Origin: a virus
Length of the DNA: 64,000 nt
Virus record (IMG/VR): IMGVR_UViG_3300008261_000059
Span: 1 to 64,000 of that record
Direction: 5' to 3' (one strand)
Below are positions 38,828 to 44,935 of this stretch, one piece after another. The notes below the pieces were generated by a model. The model worked only from the letters and a program-made list of their open reading frames with translations, ran no database searches and was not told the origin of the DNA. Position numbers and translations under genes: made by a program. Numbering within the stretch: the first letter of the stretch is position 1; each line of letters begins with the position of its first letter.

Positions 38828-39457
38828 TCAGATGATTCGAGTCTTCTCGTGACCAACACGAATCAGAGGATTACACCAAATCTCAAATCCTGCTTCCTTC
38901 GCATCAAGACAGAAGGAAACATCCTCTCCACACATATCTTGAACTTCTCCAGATTCAAACTGTTGCATCTTAGGTGCAAACCAAGGATACTCAAGAGATT
39001 CAAAGACACCTTTCTTAATCAACACCCAACCAAATCCAGTGTAATCAACTGTAAATGGTCCAGCAGCAATATCTTTATCCATTGCTACAAGACGATAGAA
39101 CTTCTCAGTGTCAAACACAATGTCGTTATCAATCCAGAGTTGATAATCATATTCAAGTTTACCATCCCAAGGTTGCTGCCTAGGTCCTCTGAGAACATTT
39201 GCTCCAAGTACTTTGCATCGTGCAAAGTTTACCATTGAACTATAGTCCTGTGAAATCTGAATACTCGCACCTGCTTGTACCAAATCAAAACACAATTGAA
39301 CAAATGCCTTCAGAAAAATATATGAACAACCTCTACCTGGTAGACAAAAGACAATGGATTTTCCTTTTACCATTTCTTTTGCTTCTTCTAAATTAAATTC
39401 ATCAACAACTTTCTTAGTCGTCGGTGCGCTTGCTTTAATCGTAAATCCTTTTGCCAT
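38828..39457 (-). CDS. GT-A type glycosyltransferase-like protein
   Basis: The protein has 209 residues. After a 30-residue lead, the KGKSIVFCLPGRGCSYIF strand and loop open a nucleotide-sugar-binding fold. A DxD-type motif, WIDNDIVF, is at about residues 108-115; in this superfamily it binds the metal and sugar nucleotide. Near the end GEDVSFCLDAKEAGFEIW and PLIRVGHEK supply the usual acceptor-side acidic and histidine residues. Such enzymes are common in cyanophages and may glycosylate host surface, phage DNA or virion proteins. It has its own promoter (39481-39509) and terminator (38733-38777). Confidence 0.75.
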   Translation of the reverse strand: MAKGFTIKASAPTTKKVVDEFNLEEAKEMVKGKSIVFCLPGRGCSYIFLKAFVQLCFDLVQAGASIQISQDYSSMVNFARCKVLGANVLRGPRQQPWDGKLEYDYQLWIDNDIVFDTEKFYRLVAMDKDIAAGPFTVDYTGFGWVLIKKGVFESLEYPWFAPKMQQFESGEVQDMCGEDVSFCLDAKEAGFEIWCNPLIRVGHEKTRII

Positions 39458-39480
39458 AAAAAAATAATTTCGACGTTTAC

Positions 39481-39509
39481 ATTATACCACTACAAATCAA
39501 TCATTGCAA
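39481..39509 (-). promoter_or_regulatory. sigma70-type promoter of the glycosyltransferase gene
   Basis: On the minus strand TTGCAA and a perfect TATAAT are separated by 17 bases. The predicted start of transcription is about 15-20 bases upstream of the ATG at 39457. Confidence 0.8.
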
Positions 39510-39668
39510 TGGGTCTTCCCTATTATTTAGAATTACTTTGATATCCTCATTATTTCCACCAGAAGTCCATACAAGTCCTCTGACTTGATTCAAAGTCACC
39601 TCTAAATCTTCTGGATTTACTTTTTCTACAATCGTAACTCCATTTACTTCAATATTATACGTAGTCAT
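39501..39668 (-). CDS. hypothetical protein, 55 aa
   Basis: The ATG at 39668 overlaps the last 14 bases of the upstream gene. The product begins TTYNIEVNGVTIVEKVN and ends VILNNREDPLQ. It contains a TLNQVRGLVWTSGGN segment and looks like a small beta-alpha protein. The glycosyltransferase promoter overlaps its stop codon. Function unknown. Confidence 0.6.
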   Translation of the reverse strand: MTTYNIEVNGVTIVEKVNPEDLEVTLNQVRGLVWTSGGNNEDIKVILNNREDPLQ

Positions 39669-39966
39669 CAGTTTCTTCTACTTTGAAGAGCAACTCTTCA
39701 AGTTCTTCCCTGAGAATTTCATTTGAATTTGCTGTCTTGTCCGTTTCGAGTCGGAATTGTATGCATTCAATCAACAACTCTCTCTCATAGTCTGTAACTT
39801 CTAACATATCCTCTATAAGTTCTCCGAGGGTCACTCCGAGGTATTCTAACTCTTCCCTATGGGTGGTTCTCGTACTTAGAGAATTTTTTTTTCTCAAAGA
39901 CAAACTCAATGGCAAAATCATACTTTTATAGATTAGGGTAGTTATGCGTTTTTCTTTTTGGGGCAT
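39655..39966 (-). CDS. hypothetical acidic protein, start uncertain
   Basis: The frame has 103 codons from the ATG at 39966. The first 35 residues are basic (KEKRITTLIYKSMILPLSLS) and differ from the acidic helical remainder (LGVTLGELIEDMLEVTDYER, then EELEELLFKVEETDDYV). No good ribosome-binding site precedes 39966, so a start further in, such as the ATG at codon 16, is possible. It is the first gene downstream of the non-coding region at 39967-41032 and of the leftward promoter at 40431-40490. Confidence 0.5.
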   Translation of the reverse strand: MPQKEKRITTLIYKSMILPLSLSLRKKNSLSTRTTHREELEYLGVTLGELIEDMLEVTDYERELLIECIQFRLETDKTANSNEILREELEELLFKVEETDDYV

Positions 39967-40021
39967 CGGTTCTTAATACTTTACACCATCAATCGCAACA
40001 TACTGTCCATAAGAATCAAAC

Positions 40022-40258
40022 AACACTGTTTAATTAGAATAGACGAAGCACCACGAATAAGAACAAAACAGTGCTGTTTAATTATAATAAAATAGTATTA
40101 CCCAGGTATAGGATAAACGAAACCTCCGATTATTCTGTAAGAACAGTGCTGTTTAATTAGAATTAATAACTATACCCCAGGTATCATAATACTCGAAGAC
40201 CACCGAGTTGTCAATGCATAAGGACTAAACATAAAGGACGAAACAGTGCTGTTTAATT
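40022..40258. repeat. AACAGTGCTGTTTAATT repeat, three exact copies and one degenerate
   Basis: Exact copies lie at 40067-40083, 40142-40158 and 40242-40258; a shortened copy (AACACTGTTTAATT) is at 40022-40035. The core AACAG-TG-CTGTT is an inverted repeat with a 2-base centre, followed by palindromic TTAATT. It could be a protein-binding site used repeatedly. Confidence 0.85.
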
Positions 40259-40293
40259 CTTATAATTAAACTGTATGGGAGGTATATAATACC

Positions 40294-40355
40294 TGTGGAA
40301 AACTCTTATACTTTTTCCACAACCCTGTGGAAAACTATGTGGAAACTGTGGAAAA
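40294..40355. other. DnaA-box cluster (TTTTCCACA), left
   Basis: Exact TTTTCCACA boxes lie at 40294-40302 (minus), 40313-40321 (plus), 40326-40334 (minus) and 40347-40355 (minus); 40338-40346 has one mismatch. Boxes two and three form a perfect 9-bp inverted repeat with a 4-base centre. TTTTCCACA is the DnaA box reported at cyanobacterial chromosomal origins. Confidence 0.75.
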
Positions 40356-40430
40356 CTTTATATCGAACCCCTGTGTAATACTTATAAACATCTAGGAGAT
40401 ATAACGAATTCCCTCTCCTCCCGCCCTATA

Positions 40431-40490
40431 AATCTAGCACGAACTGCATAAGACTCATAAGACGAATGGACAGTGCTCAAAGTGTCCTTG
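40431..40490 (-). promoter_or_regulatory. leftward promoter with upstream inverted repeat, inside the origin-like region
   Basis: The minus strand carries TGC-TAGATT (extended -10, 40431-40436), like the -10 at 44712-44717. An inverted repeat GGACA/TGTCC (40468-40487) is centred 41-42 bases upstream, the position occupied by the palindrome in the other early promoters. It would drive 39655-39966 through the DnaA-box cluster. Confidence 0.5.
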
Positions 40491-40587
40491 GACGAATAAA
40501 TCTCATAAGTCTTCCGAGTCTCATGGACGAACAAATAAAAATCCTCCGAGTCTCATAAGACGTATGAGTTCTCAGAGTCTTATAAGG
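40447..40587. repeat. GAGTCTCATAAGACGA-like repeat family
   Basis: Five related units lie at 40452-40466, 40500-40513, 40516-40531, 40547-40563 and 40575-40587, built from GAGTC, TCATAAGAC and GACGAA blocks. They fill the space between the two divergent promoters. GAGTC blocks also recur just upstream of the palindromes of several early promoters. Confidence 0.65.
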
Positions 40588-40642
40588 TATTATAATACAC
40601 GAACCCCTTGACATCACTGTAAAGTTGTGCTGGGAATTATCG

Positions 40643-40701
40643 TGTGCCAGTTCTCAGAGTGGATTTTTGCCCTTGACTTTTCTAGGGTTTTATGATACAA
40701 T
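40643..40701 (+). promoter_or_regulatory. rightward sigma70 promoter with upstream TGTGCCAG element
   Basis: TTGACT (40673-40678) and TACAAT (40696-40701) are separated by exactly 17 bases. Six bases upstream of the -35 lies a partial copy of the early-promoter palindrome, TGTGCCAG-N8-GTGG (40643-40666), with the same spacing as at 50275-50333. No plus-strand gene follows, so the product would be an untranslated RNA running into the right-hand DnaA boxes. Confidence 0.7.
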
Positions 40702-40722
40702 GCACGCTTAGACGGCAATAAG

Positions 40723-40790
40723 ATCACATAATAACTCACATTTATCAGAGTATTAAATCACATAATAACTCAGATTAAATCAGAGAAGAA
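40723..40790. repeat. 34-bp tandem repeat, two copies
   Basis: Positions 40723-40756 and 40757-40790 are directly adjacent copies sharing an exact ATCACATAATAACTCA start and an ATCAGAG block. They lie within the region transcribed from the rightward promoter. Confidence 0.8.
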
Positions 40791-40806
40791 AGGGTATTTA
40801 TATAAG

Positions 40807-40828
40807 TTTTCCACACCCTTGTGGAAAA
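40807..40828. other. DnaA-box inverted pair, right
   Basis: TTTTCCACA (40807-40815, plus) and its complement (40820-40828) form a perfect inverted repeat with a 4-base centre, the same arrangement as 40313-40334. No T-run follows on either strand, so it is not a normal terminator. The next 90 bases are extremely AT-rich. Confidence 0.75.
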
Positions 40829-41032
40829 AGAACAACACACAAACATATGTTTTTTAATACATTTTTTTTAATTATCTTTTATTACACAATTACATAAAAA
40901 TACATTATTTAACTTTATTCATCATGTTTTCTACTGTATAACTCATACCAATCAACATATAAGACATACACATTGATAAGGTAATAGAGTTAAAAATGTT
41001 TGGTAGAATAGGTATTGATTGCTTCATAGGTA

Positions 41033-41329
41033 TTAGTAAGAAGCAGGTTCAAGAGTAATGTTTTCTTTTCTTGAGAGTTTATCTACTTGATAAGAGATTT
41101 CATCATTCATACACTTATACACAGTCTCATAGATTACATCATAACAATCTAGATTAGAAAGAACTTGTTCTGCTAGTTCATCATTATATGGATAAACAAT
41201 TTGATTTGTAACTGGATCATAATGTTCTAATTCTTTTACATCATCCTTTGTATAAAGAAGATAAAAGACTTGTTCATTCGGATCACGTTTTTCTAATGAG
41301 TGAATAACGTCTTTAACTGTTTGTTTCAT
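41033..41329 (-). CDS. hypothetical protein, paralogue of the gene at 54530-54811
   Basis: The protein has 98 residues: KQTVKDVIHSLEKRD, then a VFYLLYTKDDVKELEHYD segment, then YNDELAEQVLSNLDCYDVIY and a helical C-terminus. The arrangement of a V-x-Y-T-x-D-DV motif followed by an acidic EVL helix is shared with the 93-aa protein at 54530. Its ATG overlaps the stop of the 64-aa gene as ATGA. It is the last gene of the operon that starts at the promoter 42764-42821. Function unknown. Confidence 0.65.
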   Translation of the reverse strand: MKQTVKDVIHSLEKRDPNEQVFYLLYTKDDVKELEHYDPVTNQIVYPYNDELAEQVLSNLDCYDVIYETVYKCMNDEISYQVDKLSRKENITLEPASY

Positions 41330-41520
41330 TTGATTAGGGCAATCAGTTCTTTTTGAATGTTTTGAATTTCTACTTCATCATCTACATCTTGCAAATCAAC
41401 AGGTGCAAATTCAGAAAGATTTACAGTGTTATCATTGTAGATAGGAGCATAATACAACTCTTTCGAATCTTCGTCAAGAGTGTAAAGTGCTGCGTGGTCT
41501 TGCTTTTGAAGAATAATCAT
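41326..41520 (-). CDS. hypothetical acidic protein, 64 aa
   Basis: The product begins IILQKQDHAALYTLDEDS and has a C-terminal acidic helix (VDDEVEIQNIQKELIALI). It is coupled on both sides by ATGA overlaps (41326-41329 and 41517-41520). No family recognised. Confidence 0.65.
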   Translation of the reverse strand: MIILQKQDHAALYTLDEDSKELYYAPIYNDNTVNLSEFAPVDLQDVDDEVEIQNIQKELIALIK

Positions 41521-41600
41521 TTGAGGGAATTAAGAATAATGAGAAGTTCGTTTCCTGTTTGTGCTTTGGACAGGAGATTGATCTTTTCTTTGCGTTTCAT
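41517..41600 (-). CDS. 27-aa peptide in the operon
   Basis: The frame from the ATG at 41600 reads KRKEKINLLSKAQTGNELL and then IILNSLK, ending in an ATGA overlap with the next gene. It fills the gap between two genes exactly, which is the main reason to believe it is translated. It shares nothing recognisable with known peptides. Confidence 0.5.
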   Translation of the reverse strand: MKRKEKINLLSKAQTGNELLIILNSLK

Positions 41601-41601
41601 A

Positions 41602-41745
41602 TCAGTTACTCATTACCTTATTGAACAGTGAATCATAATCATCTTGATTGATGTGGTCAGGAATACCTACATCATAGAAGAATTGAATCATAGATTGAAG
41701 AACTTCTAATTCTTCAGGAGTGAATCGGAAAATCATTTCTTCCAT
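41602..41745 (-). CDS. hypothetical protein, 47 aa
   Basis: The product begins EEMIFRFTPEELEVLQSMIQ and continues with GIPDHINQDDYDSLFNKV, an amphipathic two-helix layout. Its ATG overlaps the end of the preceding frame (41733-41852), and its stop is one base before the next ATG. Function unknown. Confidence 0.6.
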   Translation of the reverse strand: MEEMIFRFTPEELEVLQSMIQFFYDVGIPDHINQDDYDSLFNKVMSN

Positions 41746-41852
41746 TTGATTTCTTGTGCTTTGAGGTACTTGTATTCTCGAATAAAAACTTTAATTGCCC
41801 AGATTGCAGTTGCGGTTTTACCAATCAACAGAATCCAACCTAATGTCATCAT
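41733..41852 (-). CDS. small membrane protein, 39 aa
   Basis: The frame encodes one predicted transmembrane helix (TLGWILLIGKTATAIWAI) followed by a basic tail (YKYLKAQEIKWKK). It overlaps its neighbours on both sides by 4 to 13 bases. The topology suggests a cytoplasmic positive tail. Function unknown. Confidence 0.6.
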   Translation of the reverse strand: MMTLGWILLIGKTATAIWAIKVFIREYKYLKAQEIKWKK

Positions 41853-42013
41853 TGCTCTTTTTGCTCTACAAGTTTAGCAGGTGAACCACAAGACCGATAG
41901 AAATCAACCATTGCTTGTGCTTCTCTTACATTCGGGAATGATTGAAACCTCCACTCACAATCGTTGTAAGGCACTTGATAAGTAATCTTCACTTGATTAT
42001 ACATTTCAATCAT
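41849..42013 (-). CDS. hypothetical protein, 54 aa
   Basis: The product begins IEMYNQVKITYQVPYNDCEW and continues with FPNVREAQAMVDFYRSCGS. The layout of two strands and a helix resembles small phage proteins of the early region. ATG at 42013 overlaps the preceding stop (42010-42012). Function unknown. Confidence 0.6.
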   Translation of the reverse strand: MIEMYNQVKITYQVPYNDCEWRFQSFPNVREAQAMVDFYRSCGSPAKLVEQKEQ

Positions 42014-42120
42014 TCCTCAATGAAACAAATTTGACTTTGTTCTGCTGCTAACTCTTGCTCCTCATTCACAGTTGCAAATGCAGGAGAAGTTAAAAGAAAG
42101 AAAAGAAGAATATATTTCAT
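42010..42120 (-). CDS. 36-aa peptide with signal-peptide-like N-terminus
   Basis: The frame reads MKYILLFFLLTSPAFA followed by TVNEEQELAAEQSQICFIEE. The first 16 residues have a lysine, a hydrophobic core and an A-x-A ending, as in a Sec signal peptide; the predicted mature part has about 20 acidic residues. An exported phage peptide this short would act in the periplasm or at the membrane. Expression is inferred from the tight operon context (overlap with 41849-42013). Confidence 0.6.
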   Translation of the reverse strand: MKYILLFFLLTSPAFATVNEEQELAAEQSQICFIEE

Positions 42121-42123
42121 CAA

Positions 42124-42285
42124 TCAACCATTGATGAGTTGTTGGACTTGATTGAAATCCTTACATTGTGCTGCTTTAATTGCATTTGTGATGCTATAAG
42201 TCACAAAACCACAACGGTGTTCTGCATTACACACAGCATAACCAATTTGTTTGGTCTGAATGTCAAAAACAGTTTTAATCAGCAT
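42124..42285 (-). CDS. hypothetical protein with four cysteines, 53 aa
   Basis: The product reads LIKTVFDIQTKQIGYAVCN, then AEHRCGFVTYSITNAIKAAQ and a CKDFNQVQQLING tail. The three cysteines (in VCN, RCG and QCK) and one histidine could form a small metal site, which is speculative. The stop is three bases before the next ATG. Confidence 0.6.
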   Translation of the reverse strand: MLIKTVFDIQTKQIGYAVCNAEHRCGFVTYSITNAIKAAQCKDFNQVQQLING

Positions 42286-42324
42286 TGCTTGTTTGTGTTT
42301 ATGTGGGACAGATAGAATTAAGAA

Positions 42325-42489
42325 TCAGTCTGCGTATTGTGCATAAACAATCGCAATCTCGGCATTTTCTTCATCATTGAAAGAAATGCCACACATATCA
42401 AGCATCCAATCATAAACCATTTCCCAATCTGCTTCCATCTCAGAAATGAAAGAAGGCAGAGATTGAATTGCTTCGGAAAAAGTCATCAT
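42325..42489 (-). CDS. hypothetical acidic protein, 54 aa
   Basis: The product begins MTFSEAIQSLPSFISEMEAD and is helical and acidic throughout (WEMVYDWMLDMCGISFNDEE). Two adjacent ATG codons at 42489 and 42486 are possible starts. Function unknown. Confidence 0.6.
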   Translation of the reverse strand: MMTFSEAIQSLPSFISEMEADWEMVYDWMLDMCGISFNDEENAEIAIVYAQYAD

Positions 42490-42527
42490 TGATTGTTTTG
42501 TTTGTTTGTTGAAAAGAGAATTAAGAT

Positions 42528-42701
42528 TCAGATGCGGGCAAGAGCATCTTTCTTTTGCTTCGGATTGGAAACTTGCTTACACCAAGAAGACTTGCGATAA
42601 GAACCAACTTGAGAAGGAAGTTTTTGCTTACCCTGAACTTCATTCACAAGAGTAATGAAGTTCATGAAGAATTGCTTTTCCATCCGTTGAGCAGCAGTCA
42701 T
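42528..42701 (-). CDS. hypothetical basic protein, 57 aa
   Basis: This is the first gene after the promoter at 42764-42821. The product begins TAAQRMEKQFFMNFITLVNE and has a basic second half (KQKLPSQVGSYRKSSWCKQ, then NPKQKKDALARI). The charge suggests nucleic-acid or protein binding; no family recognised. Confidence 0.6.
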   Translation of the reverse strand: MTAAQRMEKQFFMNFITLVNEVQGKQKLPSQVGSYRKSSWCKQVSNPKQKKDALARI

Positions 42702-42763
42702 CTGAATTCAAATAAAGAATTGGACTTAGGTGGGACAGGCACCCCTGCTCCCTCCACCCTCTT

Positions 42764-42821
42764 AATATAGCACCTTTTGGGGTCTGTGCTCTTTTAGTGT
42801 GCCAGTGCTACAGGTGGCACA
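42764..42821 (-). promoter_or_regulatory. early promoter with 24-bp palindrome
   Basis: The -10 is TATATT (42764-42769) preceded by TGC. The palindrome (42798-42821) has arms TGTGCCAG and GTGGCACA read on the plus strand, 28 bases upstream of the -10. There is no clear -35. Confidence 0.7.
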
Positions 42822-42866
42822 GGGTATCATTGGACTCAGATGAGTTGATGATACCTTAGAGGTCAG

Positions 42867-43094
42867 TCATTTCGCATTACTGAAACCTTGAGCAATTCCA
42901 GTTACAAATGCAGCACCAATACTCATCCAAAAATCAGGACTTTGCACACACTCAGAAACTGCTTGTGCCCAATCTTGAGGAGTAGAGTTCATCAGCATTT
43001 TCTTCTGTTCAGGAGTCAGATTAGAAACAGTTTCACTCCAGGCAGTTTCAATCTCTTGCTCAAACACTTGACTGAAAGAAGACAAATCACTCAT
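42867..43094 (-). CDS. hypothetical protein, 75 aa
   Basis: The product begins SDLSSFSQVFEQEIETAWSE and has a proline-bounded helical middle (LTPEQKKMLMNSTPQDWAQA) followed by a mildly hydrophobic C-terminus (FWMSIGAAFVTGIAQGF). A GGAG ribosome-binding site precedes the ATG. It is a single-gene unit with its own strong promoter at 43110-43138. Function unknown. Confidence 0.65.
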   Translation of the reverse strand: MSDLSSFSQVFEQEIETAWSETVSNLTPEQKKMLMNSTPQDWAQAVSECVQSPDFWMSIGAAFVTGIAQGFSNAK

Positions 43095-43109
43095 CTCTGA
43101 ACTCCGTTC

Positions 43110-43138
43110 ATCATAGCACCAATCCCGATGCTTGTCAA
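43110..43138 (-). promoter_or_regulatory. consensus sigma70 promoter (TTGACA-17-TATGAT)
   Basis: The minus strand has TTGACA (43133-43138) and TATGAT (43110-43115) separated by 17 bases, with TGC before the -10. Unlike its neighbours it has a full -35 and no TGTGCCAC palindrome upstream; a CAGCAT/ATGCTG hairpin lies further upstream instead. Confidence 0.85.
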
Positions 43139-43197
43139 GGGGTCTACGGTTCTTCTACCTATCAGCATCCCTGATGGGTATGCTGGGGAAAACAAGA

Positions 43198-43353
43198 CTA
43201 CATCTCATTCACCATAAAATCAATTTGATTCTGATAGTAATTGATGTCTTCAGTAATAGATTCAATCACCTGAACTTGATGTTTAGGTACATTGTCCCTT
43301 TCTTTCTGAAGTTCTTGAATCCGTTGCATCAACAGTTTAACTTGGTCTTCCAT
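43198..43353 (-). CDS. small coiled-coil protein, 51 aa
   Basis: The product begins EDQVKLLMQRIQELQKERDN and continues with QVQVIESITEDINYYQNQID, two heptad-patterned helices around a VPKH turn. It is the last gene of the operon headed by 43986-44660. The frame ends 60 bases before the next promoter. Probably an oligomerising helper protein; partner unknown. Confidence 0.6.
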   Translation of the reverse strand: MEDQVKLLMQRIQELQKERDNVPKHQVQVIESITEDINYYQNQIDFMVNEM

Positions 43354-43358
43354 TGTTA

Positions 43359-43607
43359 TTACAGTTGCACAAGGACTTTCATCATTGCAGAAACTTCTGC
43401 TTTAGTATTCCATCCAATCACATCTTCAGTCATATTTCCATTCGGTCGGAAGATTGCAACCTCATAAGTATTGTCAGTCACATTACCATACAATCCACTT
43501 CCAGGAAGTCCAGCAACAACAGAAATACTCCAATCATTTCTGAACTTATACCTTCCCTGAATTGCACCAGGAATAGAATGTGCTTCAAACTCAAGTTGCT
43601 CAAACAT
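43359..43607 (-). CDS. hypothetical protein, 82 aa
   Basis: I place the start at the ATG at 43607, five bases after the stop of the upstream gene; the longer frame would need a TTG inside that gene. The product begins FEQLEFEAHSIPGAIQGRYK and has a beta-rich middle (WSISVVAGLPGSGLYGN, then TYEVAIFRPNGNMTEDV). Function unknown. Confidence 0.65.
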   Translation of the reverse strand: MFEQLEFEAHSIPGAIQGRYKFRNDWSISVVAGLPGSGLYGNVTDNTYEVAIFRPNGNMTEDVIGWNTKAEVSAMMKVLVQL

Positions 43608-43611
43608 TGTA

Positions 43612-43944
43612 TCAAACAAATTGTTGGGACAGTGCATACTTAACAATCTCTGTGCGATTGTCTTTGTACTCTAGAAGAAGGTCAATGATGGGTTTAGTGT
43701 CCTCTGGATTTTGAAGTTCAGGGTCACACTCATCATTGGCAAGTGCAGTAAAAATACTTGCAATCTCAAAGTCTGATTCAAACAGAAGTTCCCGATGCTC
43801 GTCAATTTGTAGATAATCATCTACAGCATTACCAGTCAATTTCAATGGAACATCAGGACCAATCAAACCCAAAGTGGCAAGTCGTTCCAATGCACCAACA
43901 ACCCACATAATTTTGCACTCACCAATCGACAGTTCTGTGTTCAT
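43612..43944 (-). CDS. hypothetical acidic protein, 110 aa
   Basis: The product has a hydrophobic helical start (GECKIMWVVGALERLATLGL), then VDDYLQIDEHRELLFESDFE and a charged C-terminus (DNRTEIVKYALSQQFV). It follows the DUF2786-type gene after 40 bases and is probably co-transcribed from 44712. No family recognised. Confidence 0.65.
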   Translation of the reverse strand: MNTELSIGECKIMWVVGALERLATLGLIGPDVPLKLTGNAVDDYLQIDEHRELLFESDFEIASIFTALANDECDPELQNPEDTKPIIDLLLEYKDNRTEIVKYALSQQFV

Positions 43945-43985
43945 TGTATTAAGAATAAAGGGAAGAAAGGGAAAGGGTGTTTAAC

Positions 43986-44660
43986 TCACACCCCACAGAG
44001 TTGCTTAGTCACAGAACCAGATGCTTGACGGTTCAGAGAAACACCAGCACCAACGTTAGAACCAGCATAAGCACCAGCACCGTTAGCACCATTCATCTTC
44101 TTGGCACGTCCGAATCGCATCGTGGAGAGTTTGCTCTTCACTGCATCAGCATCATCATGCACTCGGTTCTCTGCTACTTTCATTTCACGCAGACGTTCTG
44201 CAACCTTATCAGCAAATGCTTTACGGAAGTTCAACTTGAAACTGCGAGAAACAGTTTTACCAGTAATGTCTGCCATAACCTTCTCTGCTTTATGTGCAAC
44301 ATCTGCCTCTTTCTCCATCACCTGAACCAGGTAATCATAATAGAGACGCACTTGGATTTGTTGTGCTTCACTACCAATCACCTGCAGAGATTTGGTATCT
44401 CCATTCTTCAGGTATGCCATTGCATCATAGAACTTTGCAATCGCATTAGCAATCGTAGTCAGAGCAACATTGGTTTTCTTGAAAGAGATAAAAGACTCAT
44501 CAAGAACTTGAGTTTCAGTTGCCTCACTGATGGTTACACCATACTGCTTGCACAGTTTGTCAATCATCTTAGCAGCAGCATCTGCCTCACCCTCAAAAGA
44601 AGTTCCATTCTGAAGTTTCAGGATGGATTGAATCTTTGCGATGACTTGAGTGCGGTCCAT
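43986..44660 (-). CDS. DUF2786-type protein
   Basis: The protein has 224 residues from the ATG at 44660. The longer frame to 44705 is unlikely because the promoter -10 at 44712-44717 puts the transcript start near 44705. Residues 5-45 match the DUF2786 pattern: VIAKIQSILKLQNG, an EAD-AAAKMIDKL helix and QYGVTISEA. Residues 60-180 are helical and basic, like the companion domain often found after DUF2786. The C-terminus is a low-complexity Gly/Ala/Asn stretch. The family is widespread in phages and has no established activity. Confidence 0.75.
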   Translation of the reverse strand: MDRTQVIAKIQSILKLQNGTSFEGEADAAAKMIDKLCKQYGVTISEATETQVLDESFISFKKTNVALTTIANAIAKFYDAMAYLKNGDTKSLQVIGSEAQQIQVRLYYDYLVQVMEKEADVAHKAEKVMADITGKTVSRSFKLNFRKAFADKVAERLREMKVAENRVHDDADAVKSKLSTMRFGRAKKMNGANGAGAYAGSNVGAGVSLNRQASGSVTKQLCGV

Positions 44661-44711
44661 TGTAAAGAATTGAGATTGGGACTCGGGTGGGACTGCTCCC
44701 TCCACCCTCTT

Positions 44712-44769
44712 AATCTACCAGAAAAAAGTGCCAGTGCCCGTTTAGTGTGCCACCAGTACAAGTGGCACA
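44712..44769 (-). promoter_or_regulatory. early promoter with 24-bp palindrome
   Basis: The -10 is TAGATT (44712-44717) preceded by TGG. The palindrome (44746-44769) has perfect TGTGCCAC/GTGGCACA arms, 28 bases upstream of the -10. It drives 43986-44660 and the genes behind it. Confidence 0.75.
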
Positions 44770-44783
44770 GGGTATCACTGGAC

Positions 44784-44897
44784 TCACCGAGTTGTGCTGA
44801 TAATGTCAGCAACAGTGTAAAGTGTGTTTGCAGTCAGATTCCTCACACCAGGAGAGAAAATAAATGCAACCGCAAAGATAAGAATTATAGTTCGCAT
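44784..44897 (-). CDS. small membrane or secreted protein, 37 aa
   Basis: The product begins with a hydrophobic helix (MRTIILIFAVAFIFSPG) and continues VRNLTANTLYTVADIISTTR. It could be a membrane anchor or a signal peptide with a short tail. It ends 14 bases before the next palindrome and is the last gene of its operon. Confidence 0.6.
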   Translation of the reverse strand: MRTIILIFAVAFIFSPGVRNLTANTLYTVADIISTTR

Positions 44898-44935
44898 CTT
44901 ATCTGGTGCTTTGAAAGTTAATGTCTTAGTTCGCA

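Larger units (their letters stand above)
39967..41032. other. candidate replication origin: 1.07-kb non-coding region with DnaA boxes and repeats
   Basis: This is the longest stretch of the window without a gene. From left to right it holds four copies of AACAGTGCTGTTTAATT, a cluster of four exact and one near-exact copies of the cyanobacterial DnaA box TTTTCCACA, a leftward promoter, five GAGTCTCATAAGACGA-like repeats, a rightward promoter, a 34-bp tandem repeat, two more DnaA boxes as an inverted pair, and an AT-rich tract (about 40836-40925). This combination of initiator boxes, iterons, divergent promoters and easily melted DNA is what origins look like. T4 itself does not use DnaA, so host initiator use is inference. 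Confidence 0.6.

Noticed and set aside
40022-40258. CRISPR array
   Set aside because: The repeats are short, unevenly spaced (45, 75 and 100 bases) and there are no spacers of uniform length or cas genes.
40313-40828. TTTTCCACA inverted pairs as transcription terminators
   Set aside because: The stems are AT-rich and neither strand has a T-run after them; the same 9-bp box also occurs singly in the same cluster, which fits protein-binding sites better.
43977-44921. 314-codon plus-strand frame
   Set aside because: It is antisense to the DUF2786-type gene, has no ribosome-binding site, and all other genes of the region are on the minus strand.
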